Shown piece after piece: positions 55,269 to 63,965 of a stretch of DNA of 64,000 nucleotides. The notes beneath the pieces are model-generated. The model did no database searches, was not told the DNA's origin, and saw only the letters and a program-made list of their open reading frames with translations. The translations under genes and the position numbers were made by a program. This stretch comes from Coprococcus eutactus (GTDB lineage Bacteria > Bacillota > Clostridia > Lachnospirales > Lachnospiraceae). Each line of letters begins with the position of its first letter. The stretch's first letter is position 1. The stretch is taken from assembly GCF_025149915.1 (NCBI RefSeq), contig NZ_CP102278.1:1945001-2009000 (forward strand), written 5' to 3'.

Positions 55269-56437
55269 CATCTTATTACACCTGCCGCAAGTTTATATTT
55301 ATGATACTGTCGTACTGCAAAAGAATCCGGATCAGCTTCTATGCCCTCTTCATCATTACCAAATTCTATGTCTTTGAACATAAGGTCAATGGCATTCTCA
55401 AAGTCCTCATCCTCTTCTCTTGTCTCCGACGCATCTATCATGGCTAAAAGTGAGACAAAATTTCTCTCACTCTTCTTACAGTATTTCACAATGTACGCCA
55501 CATACGCTGTGAACAGTAACCTCTCGGCTTTCACCCAGAAATCTTCTCCGCTCTGTGCGCCCTCACCCTTTGTATTTGCAATCAGCGTATTCACGAATTT
55601 AAGCACATCCTGCTCCGTGTGAATATATGCAAATGGGTTATAGTGCATGGACTTTGCGAAGTTGATTGTATTGAATACCTTTATCTTATAAGGTGTCCTC
55701 TTGTAGATCACCTTACCGGATTTGGTCTTTAAGGTCTGTCCGTTCTTGCCGACCTTCGGTACTTTGTTCCCTTTGTCGTCAAGCTCCCATGCCCCTCTTG
55801 CAAGCATGGTACCCACTTCTTCAAGTACAGTTCCCTTGGGATCAGTCACTACATACGAACACTGCATCTGCATAAGTGACGGTTTCACAAATCCTCTTGT
55901 TTTTCCTGCTCCGGAACCTCCGACAATCAAGATATTTTTGTTTCTGTCGTACTTTGGGTGTTCCGGTCTCGTCATTCTGAGCCATTCTGTCGCAGTCAGC
56001 GGAATGTTGTTCCACTTAACCGGGTCTGTATATGGTTCAAAATCCTTATCCGTCCCCCACTTCGCAGAGCCATATTCCTCTCTTGGACGGAACTGCTTGG
56101 CATTCTTCTTTCTGGAGTTCATGAAAAGCTTGAATGCCACACCTGCTCCGATACCACAGATAAGCGGTGTCAGCTTAAATGAAGGTGCAAAATACGGTTT
56201 GACCTGGAATATCAGTGAAAATGCTTTGACACACTTATCCAGCATATCGCCACCATCGGCTGATATTGCCGCCTGTACATACTTATTTATCACATAAAAT
56301 ATGATTACAAACGGGATTCCATCAATCGCTATCTTATTCGCATTCAACTTTCCATTCTTGTAATATGGTTTCAGTATTTTCTTAGGTAATGCCTTCAGGT
56401 CATCAAGTATGGCACCGCCAATATTCTTATTCCCCAT
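55268..56437 (-). pseudogene. virD4: Outer ICE virD4 coupling protein, 5' part
   Basis: From ATG 56,437 (after GGTGG) the frame encodes ~385 genuine residues: two membrane helices, EEYGSAKWGTDKDFEPYTD, Walker A GGSGAGKTRGF, YVVTDPKGTVLEE, FNTINFAKSMHYNPFAYI and SGEDFWVKAERLL, ending KYKLAAG. IME1 then adds VIR and a stop. The remainder is at 7596-8375. Relative to the inner homologue it has an extra ~25 residues after MLARGAWELDDKG and is more AT-rich, so the two ICEs are related but distinct. Confidence 0.92.
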
Positions 56438-56446
56438 AAGCACCAC

Positions 56447-57226
56447 CTACAAACTTGTATCCCGGCTCTTTTTCTTCGTTTTCTCACGTTGCCGGTTCTT
56501 GTCTTTCTGTTTCTTCTGTGACTGCTCCTTCTTATCCTTAATTCGCTCTGTAAGCGACTTATCCTTTTTCGGATTATGTTTTCTCGCCGCTTCCTTGATT
56601 TCCTCCTTTGCATTCGGTGTGATACTTCCGGATTCCAGGACTTCATTCTTGTGATCCTTGATCTCAAATCTCGTAGAGAATCTTGACAGTGTTTCCACAT
56701 CGTCCATATTTATCTCACCATTATTTACAAAGTCAGCCGACATAACCTCCTTGCCCTTATCATCGTAAAGCACAAGTGTCTTAGTCATTTCCTTCTGCTC
56801 CTCAAGTACCTGTTCGGAAGCCATCTTCAGTAATGCTGCCACCTGATCTATGCTTTTCACTTCACAGAATGCAGTGTGCGTGATAGAACCATCTGCTCTC
56901 GTTACCTCTTTCATATCCATTGGAATATGACTTTTCTTACAGGCTTTCTCCAAAAGTTCCGCTGTTCGCTCATCATTCACATCAATATGCGTGACATCCT
57001 TGCCCTCTCTGTTAAATCCCTTTAATGAGCCATGAGTTTCCTTATAATTCGACATTACCTTATCGACAACCTTGCCGAGCAATGTCTCCTTCTGTTCCTC
57101 ACTCATACCCGGATTCTGCTGTTCAGACCGCTTACACGCATCCGCAATGGCAGTAATCAGATCTACGCTGACAGTCACAATCGACTTTCCTGTCTGGAAC
57201 GACTCCTGCGTCAATTCATCGACCAT
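56447..57226 (-). CDS. PcfB-like (DUF3801) protein of the outer ICE
   Basis: The 259-residue protein lies 9 bp upstream of virD4, the place of pcfB. Its centre (HIPMDMKEVTRADGSITHTAF, EVKSIDQVAALLKMASEQVL) has the DUF3801-like strand-helix plan, and the C-terminal ~60 residues are very basic. It is longer than the inner PcfB by about 100 residues. Assignment rests on position and general pattern, so is moderate. Confidence 0.6.
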   Translation of the reverse strand: MVDELTQESFQTGKSIVTVSVDLITAIADACKRSEQQNPGMSEEQKETLLGKVVDKVMSNYKETHGSLKGFNREGKDVTHIDVNDERTAELLEKACKKSHIPMDMKEVTRADGSITHTAFCEVKSIDQVAALLKMASEQVLEEQKEMTKTLVLYDDKGKEVMSADFVNNGEINMDDVETLSRFSTRFEIKDHKNEVLESGSITPNAKEEIKEAARKHNPKKDKSLTERIKDKKEQSQKKQKDKNRQREKTKKKSRDTSL

Positions 57227-57312
57227 TGTTCTGTCCTCCCGATATTATTTTCTCTGTGCTTCCTGTCGTGTGTGGGTGGTCTTACCCATCGAATACCATT
57301 TTTGCTATACAT
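57211..57312 (-). CDS. Very small protein upstream of the PcfB-like gene
   Basis: A 33-residue frame (MYSKNGIRWVRPPTHDRKHR, then ENNIGRTEQWSMN) starts at ATG 57,312 after GGAGG at ideal spacing and overlaps the next start by 16 bp. It may be a real microprotein or a translational-coupling leader. The 178 bp upstream hold no other gene. Confidence 0.4.
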   Translation of the reverse strand: MYSKNGIRWVRPPTHDRKHRENNIGRTEQWSMN

Positions 57313-57490
57313 CAGGTGTCCTCCTTCATTTTTATTTGAACTTCTGGACAACTTGTCCAAAAGCTGCTTTCCTGTTCTTTGTCCATAAATGCACAAAAAA
57401 AGAGCATTCATGCTTTTTACACATAAATGCTCTAACGCTGTTTTATTATAAAATTGTCTTAGCTGTTGTTCCCTACAAACTGAAATTTGC

Positions 57491-57784
57491 TTATTTTAAC
57501 CAAATCGGACCGACAATAAATATTCCCCAAAAGAGAACTGTAATAATGACTAAGGCTTCAGATACAGACCAGTAAATGATTTTATATTTTTTTACCGTAA
57601 GAGGATATATAAAATATATCAGTACAACTAATAGCTGTAAAATGATAAATAGTATTGTTTCCTCAACCGTTGCAGATATGAAAAAGTCAGCAGCGCCCTT
57701 TGCTACACCCTTACCTATAAGCCAGATATTGACTGCCAAAAAAGAAACGATTGAAAGAATTAGCTTTACACCAAATCTATTCAT
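57491..57784 (-). CDS. Small three-helix membrane protein
   Basis: The 97-residue product has three hydrophobic segments (LILSIVSFLAVNIWLIG, ILFIILQLLVVLIYFIY, ALVIITVLFWGIFIVG) and short polar loops. I do not recognise the family. It lies between repA and the PcfB-like gene of the outer ICE and has an AT-rich composition, so it may be cargo or an immunity/entry-exclusion type protein. Confidence 0.55.
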   Translation of the reverse strand: MNRFGVKLILSIVSFLAVNIWLIGKGVAKGAADFFISATVEETILFIILQLLVVLIYFIYPLTVKKYKIIYWSVSEALVIITVLFWGIFIVGPIWLK

Positions 57785-57857
57785 GTTATTCCCCTCCAAA
57801 TTCAAATTTGTAAAACTGTTGCATTGATTATATCAAAGAATCTTGCTTGCAACAATC

Positions 57858-57908
57858 CCCTTTTTTTTTGAGAGGCAGGTGTGCCCTCCTGCCCCTCAAA
57901 AAAAAGGG
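57858..57908 (-). terminator. Bidirectional terminator after outer repA
   Basis: CCCTTTTTTTTTGAG-GGCAGG pairs with CCTGCC-CTCAAAAAAAAAGGG around a short loop, giving T-runs on both strands. It ends the repA transcript. Confidence 0.85.
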
Positions 57909-57956
57909 AAGGTGAAAAATATATAGTCAACTGCTGTTTCCAGCAGCTATGAATCG

Positions 57957-59072
57957 TTACTTACCATAGAAGTCATGGTTTACTTCTGCTTTATAGTAAT
58001 TACAACAAGTTACCGGTGCATTGTAAAGCGTAGTAAGCATATAACTTCGTATGTTGCGAACCTTTGTGGTATTGTTGCGCAGACATTCCAGCACATACTC
58101 CATCGTATGAAAATCTATCTTCTCCAATCTGCTCCGAACAACATCATATGGAAAGTCATATTTGTTGATACGGATTACCGGCTGTTTAACCGCTATAGTC
58201 TCTACTATCAGCTCCACCAATTCATTTATGTCCATCTTCTCTGTTGGATGGCAATGAAGCAATCCGTCATAATCTATATTGTCTTTGATAAATGAGCGCA
58301 CTTCATCCATCCTATCCATCGTATCAGTTTTCACGCCTGTGCCTGATGGAATGATAGGATAGGTAATCTCCCCTGTATTCTCTGTAGTATTCTCTGTATT
58401 TGTATTACAAAACTTTGTATGAGGGGGTACATCATTTTGTGGGAGGGTGGTACAAAATTTTGCAGGAGGGTCATACAAAGTTTTGTAGGGGGTGGTACAA
58501 AATTTTGTAGGAGGGTCATACAAAGTTTTGTAGGAGGTGGTACAAAATTTTGTAACAGGCTTATTTGCTTGGTATTCAGCCTGTTTTTGTATTCCTTCCC
58601 CTGTGTTTTCTACATCTTCGTCATCTCCTGGTATGTCCAGATATGTACATGTGTAAAGTTTATCAACGCATAGATCAATATACATGACATTATTTAAAAC
58701 CATTCCGCTATTTGTTTCTATGTTACGGAATTCACGACGGATCACACCTATTTCCTCTAGTCTGTCAAACGCTGCCTTCACACTTCTCCGTGATTCTCCA
58801 AACTGCTCGGCAAAATCATTGTAGGTTTTCTGGAGCAAATCCTCTCGAAATTTTCTTCTGTAACCGATTGTCATGCCGCTATGCTCGTCCCGTACTTCCA
58901 CGGGACGATACCAATACACGATTTCCGACAACACACAGATAGCGAGAAGGTATGGCTTGCCATTTTCACGTAAAATCGTTTTATACCAATTCACCGGCGT
59001 AACATTTCCACTGATGTTCATTTCTGCCAGCGCATCCACCGACGCATTACCAGTATTTACGATGTTTGTCAT
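57957..59072 (-). CDS. repA: RepA-like replication initiator (DUF6017 C-terminus), outer ICE
   Basis: The 371-residue protein has an N-terminal winged-helix domain (YLLAICVLSEIVYWYRP, YNDFAEQFGESRRSVKAAFDRL), a central repeat (about 195-235, KFCTT and KTLYDPP units) and the conserved C-terminal domain (NIDYDGLLHCHPTEKMD, IRSYMLTTLYNAPVTCCNYY) shared with the inner RepA. It probably initiates replication of the excised ICE. The start overlaps parB by 4 bp. Confidence 0.85.
   Translation of the reverse strand: MTNIVNTGNASVDALAEMNISGNVTPVNWYKTILRENGKPYLLAICVLSEIVYWYRPVEVRDEHSGMTIGYRRKFREDLLQKTYNDFAEQFGESRRSVKAAFDRLEEIGVIRREFRNIETNSGMVLNNVMYIDLCVDKLYTCTYLDIPGDDEDVENTGEGIQKQAEYQANKPVTKFCTTSYKTLYDPPTKFCTTPYKTLYDPPAKFCTTLPQNDVPPHTKFCNTNTENTTENTGEITYPIIPSGTGVKTDTMDRMDEVRSFIKDNIDYDGLLHCHPTEKMDINELVELIVETIAVKQPVIRINKYDFPYDVVRSRLEKIDFHTMEYVLECLRNNTTKVRNIRSYMLTTLYNAPVTCCNYYKAEVNHDFYGK
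58404..58555. repeat. Seven palindromic iterons inside outer repA
   Basis: TACAAA-type palindromes (best form TACAAAATTTTGTA) start at 58,406, 58,428, 58,451, 58,474, 58,496, 58,519 and 58,541, spaced 22 or 23 bp; most paired units sum to 45 bp, keeping the frame. They are the best origin candidate for the outer ICE. Confidence 0.8.
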
Positions 59073-59974
59073 GCCTTCTCACCTCTTTTCTTCCATTCAT
59101 CTAAAAGACTTATTATAACCTCTGTAATCTTCTCTTCTGTGTATTCATCATTAAAGTAGTCATCCAATCTGTCTGCTTTGAATGTTACTTTTCTTGGCTT
59201 TACCGACACCTGTTCCGGAAGCATGATGTTCCTCACTTCTTCCTGCGTAAGCATATTTTCCCGGCATAACGCCTTTAATTTTGCCGACTGCTCTATATTA
59301 GGGAACACATTCCTGTCAAGTATTATATCGAGTACCCACTGCTGCTGTTCTTCATTCAGATACGAAAGATCAACGCCCTGAATAAAGCCAAGCTTTTTCC
59401 GATCAACAAAGTCAAGCAGTTCATCGGACAATTTTGCAAGTCTGATATACCGCTGAATCTTCTTTGCATTCTCGCCGGTTTCCTCACTCATGATATCAAG
59501 GCTACTACCCTTGTTTCCTTTAATGCCTTGATGTTTCATGGCATAGTAGCGCATACTATACGCCCTTGCCTTTTCGCTTGGAAAGATATCTTCTCTCTGA
59601 ATGTTACTGTCCACCATGACAATGGTAGCTTCATCATCATTCAGATTGCGAATGAACATCGGCATGGTATCAAGACCGGCAAGTTCACAGGCAGCCTTTC
59701 TTGTGTGTCCGGCAATGATTTCATAACCACCCTGCGGTCGCATTCTCGCAATCCCTGGAACAAGCACGCCATACTGTCTGACACTCTCTACCATTTCCTC
59801 CAGCTTATCTTCATGAATCTGAAACGGATGATTTCTGAATGTATGCAGACTTGCTAAAGGTATTTCTCGGATTTCACCACCATTTGCATTTGCCTGTTCC
59901 AGATTTTCGTTTGTACCAAACAGATCGTCAAATGATTTCATCTTTATCTTGGAAGCACTATTGGATTTATTCAT
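59069..59974 (-). CDS. parB: ParB-like partition protein
   Basis: The 301-residue protein has the ParB/Spo0J nuclease-like domain (EIPLASLHTFRNHPFQIHED, RMRPQGGYEIIAGHTRKAAC with the GHTRKAA motif) and a central HTH (GENAKKIQRYIRLAKLSDEL). ATG 59,974 lies within the last codons of parA, so the two are coupled. Together they segregate the excised, replicating ICE. Confidence 0.9.
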   Translation of the reverse strand: MNKSNSASKIKMKSFDDLFGTNENLEQANANGGEIREIPLASLHTFRNHPFQIHEDKLEEMVESVRQYGVLVPGIARMRPQGGYEIIAGHTRKAACELAGLDTMPMFIRNLNDDEATIVMVDSNIQREDIFPSEKARAYSMRYYAMKHQGIKGNKGSSLDIMSEETGENAKKIQRYIRLAKLSDELLDFVDRKKLGFIQGVDLSYLNEEQQQWVLDIILDRNVFPNIEQSAKLKALCRENMLTQEEVRNIMLPEQVSVKPRKVTFKADRLDDYFNDEYTEEKITEVIISLLDEWKKRGEKA

Positions 59975-60749
59975 CTGCAAGCACCTCCTTTGCGAGCTTC
60001 TTATACGCCGCCGCAACTTTTCCTCTTGGGTCATGCTTGAATATACTCACACCCTCTGCGGAAGTCTCTGCCGCTCTCACAGAATGTGGGATAACCGCAC
60101 CAAACACACGGACATTTTTGCCATAGATTTCTTCCACCATGGACTTGATTTCCTTTGCGTAATTGGTACGTCCAACCATCTTTGTAAAAACGATTCCCTC
60201 TATTCCAAGGTTAGGGTTCAAATATTTCTTAGTCCTGCCAAGAGTGGTAATAAGCTGCTGTAAACCCTTTATGGAAAGGTACGCTGCTTCTATCGGTATG
60301 ATGACTGAATCAGCTGCAGTAAGGGCATTCATTGTCACCATGCCAAGACTGGAATTGCAGTCAATCAATATATAATCATAAAGATTTCTTACACTTGTTA
60401 TGTACTCTTTCAATATGTACTCTCTCCGCATGGTATTTACCAATGTGACTTCCAGTCCGGAAAGTTCGATATTGCATGGAAGAAAAGATACTCCCTCCTC
60501 ATGTACAATAATCCCTTCCCGCTTTCCATAATCTTCATCATTGATCATTTTACACATGATCGTCGAGAGAGTAACATCAAGCTCATCAGGCTCTGCCACG
60601 CCAAGGCTTGATGAAAGGGATCCCTGACTATCCGCATCTATAAGTAGTACCTTCTTGCCTTCTCTTACCAAACCTATACCTAAGTTCACTGTTGTCGTAG
60701 TCTTTGCTACGCCACCTTTTTGATTCACGATTGCTATTACTTTACACAT
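59967..60749 (-). CDS. parA: ParA/Soj ATPase
   Basis: The 260-residue protein has the deviant Walker A KGGVAKTTTTVNLG near residue 12, LLIDADSQGSLSSSLG, and the Walker B-type YILIDCNSSLGMVTMNAL. Length and order match Soj-type ParA. It heads the parA-parB-repA operon of the outer ICE. Confidence 0.93.
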   Translation of the reverse strand: MCKVIAIVNQKGGVAKTTTTVNLGIGLVREGKKVLLIDADSQGSLSSSLGVAEPDELDVTLSTIMCKMINDEDYGKREGIIVHEEGVSFLPCNIELSGLEVTLVNTMRREYILKEYITSVRNLYDYILIDCNSSLGMVTMNALTAADSVIIPIEAAYLSIKGLQQLITTLGRTKKYLNPNLGIEGIVFTKMVGRTNYAKEIKSMVEEIYGKNVRVFGAVIPHSVRAAETSAEGVSIFKHDPRGKVAAAYKKLAKEVLADE

Positions 60750-60768
60750 ACCGTTGTACCTCCATTCC

Positions 60769-61014
60769 CTATCGAATCACCATGCCACTTCCTACATAGT
60801 GACATTTTTCTTCTACCTGCATAACGTTACTTGGTTTCTTACCAGAATCCTTTTTCTTTCTTGATACTTCTGCATACACACGTTTATATTTATCTGTTCC
60901 AACATTATCGAAAAAAGTCGAAACATTATTCACTTCAAATCGTTTATCTCTCTGAAGTAAACGTACAAACCAACGTATGTCATTTTTTGTCCCTTGAAGC
61001 CTTATCTTTAACAT
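60769..61014 (-). CDS. DUF3970-like small protein
   Basis: From ATG 61,014 (after GGAGGTG) the 81-residue product reads MLKIRLQGTKNDIRWFVRLL, EVNNVSTFFDNVGTDKYKRV, a pattern I associate with DUF3970. It precedes parA by 19 bp in the same direction. Function unknown. Confidence 0.7.
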   Translation of the reverse strand: MLKIRLQGTKNDIRWFVRLLQRDKRFEVNNVSTFFDNVGTDKYKRVYAEVSRKKKDSGKKPSNVMQVEEKCHYVGSGMVIR

Positions 61015-61044
61015 ATTGACACCTCCTTGAATAGAAAAATAAAA

Positions 61045-61084
61045 GGCAGGGATATTCAATATTTTGTAATTAAATATCCCTGCC
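61045..61084 (-). terminator. Hairpin upstream of DUF3970 gene
   Basis: GGCAGGGATATT (61,045-61,056) and AATATCCCTGCC (61,073-61,084) form a perfect 12-bp stem followed on the minus strand by TTTTATTTTT. It probably blocks transcription entering the outer ICE operon from the chromosome or attenuates it. Confidence 0.75.
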
Positions 61085-61106
61085 AAATTGGCTATTTTAT
61101 TCACTT

Positions 61107-61255
61107 TTATTCATCAAAGAATATTGTATCCCTCGTGTCGACTCTATAGCCGACAACGACATGAATTCTGTCCACTATCTGCTTTTTATGCCTTTTCACA
61201 TCGGTTCTGCCGAAATTGAAAAAGCTGCAAAAGTGCGTAAATTCAAGGATTTTCA
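61107..61255 (-). other. Unassigned reading-frame tail at right end of outer ICE
   Basis: A frame open from the stop of the truncated oxidase-like gene encodes VKRHKKQIVDRIHVVVGYRV, DTRDTIFFDE and a stop. It has no start codon of its own with a ribosome site. It could be the tail of a lost ICE gene, for example a recombinase, but I cannot identify it. Confidence 0.35.
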
Positions 61256-61447
61256 CGAATCTGTACGACGTAGCCCTATTATAGTCTCCACAAGAGTTGT
61301 CTCAAGGAACACATCACCAACCACAAGCTTGCCATACTCTGTCACATCCTTGAATGCAACAGGCACAACATTCGGCTAACCATCTGAGCATGTGGCAAGA
61401 TCCCACATTTCATTTTTTAATAATTTTATCACTGATTCTGTAAGCAT
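61253..61447 (-). pseudogene. Pyridoxamine 5'-phosphate oxidase-like gene, truncated and with a nonsense codon
   Basis: ATG 61,447 follows AAGGAGATG. The frame encodes ESVIKLLKNEMWDLATCSDG, a TAG at 61,376-61,378 where family members have Glu, then PNVVPVAFKDVTEYGKLVVG and DVFLETTL. After about 61,292 the homology stops, marking the right edge of the outer ICE. It follows the superoxide reductase gene in the chromosomal operon. Confidence 0.75.
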
Positions 61448-61557
61448 AAGCACATCTCCTTTGTTTTTGATGCACCCATGATATTATATCTGCTCCCATC
61501 TGGTAAGATATCAGCAAATTTATGAGTTACTAATAAATTTGATAGCTTACTGATATT

Positions 61558-61932
61558 TTAGCATTTCCATAATCCATGCAGGTTACAATATGCATATACT
61601 TCTTCTACCTGTTCACCATCGCAAAGGCAAAAATCTGCTACCGGCTCCTGCCCTGGATTTAACTGTTTTCTGTATATTCCCTGGTTTGTATTTAATGTAA
61701 TCCACTCAATGAAATGCTCTTCAAGCATTGGATGTTTTGTCTCTCCGACCACGACATGAACATGACTGCCTTCTATAGTATATACAGGTACATGCTTCTC
61801 GACAGCAGCATCTGTCACTCCGGCTTTTAATTCCTGCATAGGTTCTCCGCAACAAATTACAGGTACACCCTTATCCTTTACCTTTTCAACAATGTTTCCA
61901 CAATGCTTACATATATAATACTTTACTTCCAT
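61558..61932 (-). CDS. Desulfoferrodoxin-type superoxide reductase
   Basis: The 124-residue protein has the N-terminal rubredoxin-like centre (YICKHCGNIVE, PVICCGEPM) and the catalytic iron site with His ligands (EKHVPVYTIEGSHVHVVVG, TKHPMLEEHFIEWI) and Cys/His CNLHGLWKC at the end. It reduces superoxide to peroxide in the cytoplasm of anaerobes. Starting at ATG 61,932 after GAAGGAG. It is downstream of LDH and rubrerythrin in the same direction. Confidence 0.93.
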   Translation of the reverse strand: MEVKYYICKHCGNIVEKVKDKGVPVICCGEPMQELKAGVTDAAVEKHVPVYTIEGSHVHVVVGETKHPMLEEHFIEWITLNTNQGIYRKQLNPGQEPVADFCLCDGEQVEEVYAYCNLHGLWKC

Positions 61933-61959
61933 GCCTTTTTCTCCTTCCATGTGTAAAAT

Positions 61960-62904
61960 TTATAATTCAATTGTCTCCATAATCTTTTTCAATGAATCTG
62001 CAGATTCCTTAAGCTTTAACGCTTCCTCGCCACTTAAATTAATAGGTATATCAGACTCAATACCATCTGCACCTACAATAGCTGGCATACTTAACGATAC
62101 TCCGTCAATATCATATACTCCATGAATCATGTGTGATACAGGAAGTATTGATTTTTCATCTCTCATAATCACTTCGCAGATTCTTTTTACAGACATTGCA
62201 ATTCCATAATATGTAGCGTGCTTTTTGTTTATAATCTCATAAGCACTGTTCTTGACTGCTGTAGCTATTTCTGCCGTGTTTTCCTTGTGCTTGTAATGTC
62301 CACGCATTTCACACATTTCACTTAATGGAACACCAGATACATTGGCTGATGACCATGCTACAACTTCGCTGTCTCCATGCTCACCTACTATAAATGCATG
62401 AACACTCCTGCTGTCCACAGATAAATGCTCACCAAGCTTATATCTTAATCTGGCACTATCTAACACAGTACCCGATCCAATAACCCTGTTTTCTGGAAGT
62501 CCTGATAACTTTATGGCTACCTGAGTCAGGATATCTACCGGATTCGCAACTACAAGCATGATACCTGCAAAATTTCTCTTTGCTATTTCAGGAATGATTG
62601 ACTTAAATATTGCTACATTTTTATTTACGAGATCAAGCCTTGTCTCTCCCGGTTTCTGTCCCGCTCCGGCAGATATGACAACAATTGCAGCATCAGCCAC
62701 ATCATCATAATCTCCGGCATATATTTTCATCGGACTCGCAAATGGAATACCATGACTGATATCCATCGCTTCTCCTTCTGCCTTGTTCTTATCTGCATCG
62801 ATAAGGACAATCTCTGTAAACAAGCCACTCTGCATTAAAGCAAAGACTGACGCAGAACCGACAAAACCACAGCCTATCATTACTGCTTTTTTTGAATTAA
62901 TCAC
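61960..62904 (-). CDS. ldh: L-lactate dehydrogenase
   Basis: The 314-residue enzyme has the NAD-binding loop GCGFVGSASVFALM, LIDADKNKAEGEAMDISHG, the substrate loop region SAGAGQKPGETRLDL, VVANPVDILTQVA and the catalytic His motif VGEHGDSEV near residue 175. It reduces pyruvate to lactate for fermentative NADH disposal. It lies 27 bp downstream of rubrerythrin. Confidence 0.95.
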   Translation of the reverse strand: MINSKKAVMIGCGFVGSASVFALMQSGLFTEIVLIDADKNKAEGEAMDISHGIPFASPMKIYAGDYDDVADAAIVVISAGAGQKPGETRLDLVNKNVAIFKSIIPEIAKRNFAGIMLVVANPVDILTQVAIKLSGLPENRVIGSGTVLDSARLRYKLGEHLSVDSRSVHAFIVGEHGDSEVVAWSSANVSGVPLSEMCEMRGHYKHKENTAEIATAVKNSAYEIINKKHATYYGIAMSVKRICEVIMRDEKSILPVSHMIHGVYDIDGVSLSMPAIVGADGIESDIPINLSGEEALKLKESADSLKKIMETIEL

Positions 62905-62931
62905 TTGCTTTTTCGTAATAATCTCATCTCC

Positions 62932-63474
62932 TTAATAATTCTCTTCATGTACTTCAAAATAGCTCTGTGGATGATTACATACCGGACATACCTCAGGAGC
63001 CTTTGTTCCTACCACGATATGTCCGCAGTTACGGCATTCCCATACCTTAACTTCACTCTTTTCAAATACCTGTGCAGTTTCAATATTCTTAAGAAGTGCA
63101 CGATATCTCTCCTCATGATGCTTCTCAATTTCTCCTACTGCTCTGAATTTTGCTGCAAGCTCAGGGAAACCTTCTTCTTCGGCTGTTTTCGCAAAGCCTT
63201 CATACATATCTGTCCACTCATAATTCTCGCCTTCTGCAGCTGCCGCCAGATTTTTCTTTGTATCACCAATTCCTGCTAATTCCTTGAACCACATCTTTGC
63301 ATGTTCTTTCTCATTATCTGCGGTCTTTAAAAATAATGCAGACATCTGCTCATAGCCTTCCTTTTTCGCTACAGAAGCAAAATAGGTATACTTATTTCTC
63401 GCCTGAGACTCTCCTGCAAATGCCTCCTGTAAATTCTTCTCTGTCTGTGTTCCTGCATATTTGTTTACTGCCAT
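62932..63474 (-). CDS. rbr: Rubrerythrin
   Basis: The 180-residue protein has the diiron four-helix domain with paired Glu motifs ([41 protein letters not shown]) and a C-terminal rubredoxin centre ([22 protein letters not shown]). It is a peroxide reductase of anaerobes. ATG 63,474 follows GGAGG; the frame is open upstream through the fur remnant. It heads the oxidative-stress operon. Confidence 0.95.
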   Translation of the reverse strand: MAVNKYAGTQTEKNLQEAFAGESQARNKYTYFASVAKKEGYEQMSALFLKTADNEKEHAKMWFKELAGIGDTKKNLAAAAEGENYEWTDMYEGFAKTAEEEGFPELAAKFRAVGEIEKHHEERYRALLKNIETAQVFEKSEVKVWECRNCGHIVVGTKAPEVCPVCNHPQSYFEVHEENY

Positions 63475-63479
63475 CTCTT

Positions 63480-63775
63480 TTACCTCCGTTTTCTTTACTA
63501 TTTTTCTCCCTGCATTTCGGGCAAATTCCTTTAAATGAAATATCATAATCCAAAAATTCAATTCCATGAATGTTACGAATTTTTTCCAGCAAATTCGGTA
63601 ATTTCATCCATATCCGCATCAAAAATCTCACTGCACTTTACACACCTGACATGGTAGTGATTTCTCAATGTGAAATCAAACCGGTTCGGTCCATCGGGAA
63701 CTTCAACCTTTCTTGATGCACCTTCCTCTACCAATATATCAAGATTTTTTTGAATGGCATTTTTCCTGCTTGTCG
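63480..63775 (-). pseudogene. Fur/PerR family regulator remnant
   Basis: Fragments of a Fur-family protein remain in two frames: [40 protein letters not shown] (stop 63,573) and, shifted, [27 protein letters not shown]. The N-terminal DNA-binding helices are missing and a frameshift lies near 63,585. The zinc-site Cys pairs are preserved. Its position before rubrerythrin suggests an ancestral peroxide regulator of this operon, now lost. Confidence 0.8.
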
Positions 63776-63807
63776 CCGCTCATTATTGGGATTAGTTCTC
63801 AATAAAG

Positions 63808-63836
63808 ATTATATTCTGTTTTTATTTTATTGTCAA
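63808..63836 (-). promoter_or_regulatory. Consensus promoter before the fur remnant and rubrerythrin operon
   Basis: On the minus strand TTGACA (63,836-63,831), 17 bp, and TATAAT (63,813-63,808) are all consensus. The -35 box overlaps the last codons of the truncated C_GCAxxG_C_C gene. An imperfect TTATTG/CAATAA pair just downstream may be a regulator site. Confidence 0.8.
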
Positions 63837-63965
63837 GAAAATAGTAATAATTCCAGCCTTTTCCTCATCTATTCCAGTCAGGTCACAATAGGCGCACGCA
63901 ACAGCCTGTGTACAGTTATAACCATTCTTTTTTCTCTCTTCTGCTTCTTTCACTCGTGTACTCAT
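63822..63965 (-). pseudogene. C_GCAxxG_C_C family protein, N-terminal fragment
   Basis: ATG 63,965 follows AAGGAG. The first ~38 residues (MSTRVKEAEERKKNGYNCTQ, AVACAYCDLTGIDEEKAG) match the start of redox-type C_GCAxxG_C_C proteins, then the frame ends after nine unrelated residues. The normal protein is over 100 residues, so a deletion joined it to the fur promoter region. Confidence 0.7.

Noticed and set aside
58404..58555. CRISPR-like repeat array
   Set aside because: Seven short palindromes at 22/23 bp leave no spacers and there are no cas genes in the window.
58419..58673. Plus-strand frame with repeated KFCRRVIQSFVGGG units
   Set aside because: It is the complement of the repA iterons; the repetition reflects DNA repeats, not a repeat protein.
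61161..61379. 72-codon plus-strand frame near the right ICE edge
   Set aside because: It is antisense to the oxidase-like pseudogene, whose homology is on the minus strand.
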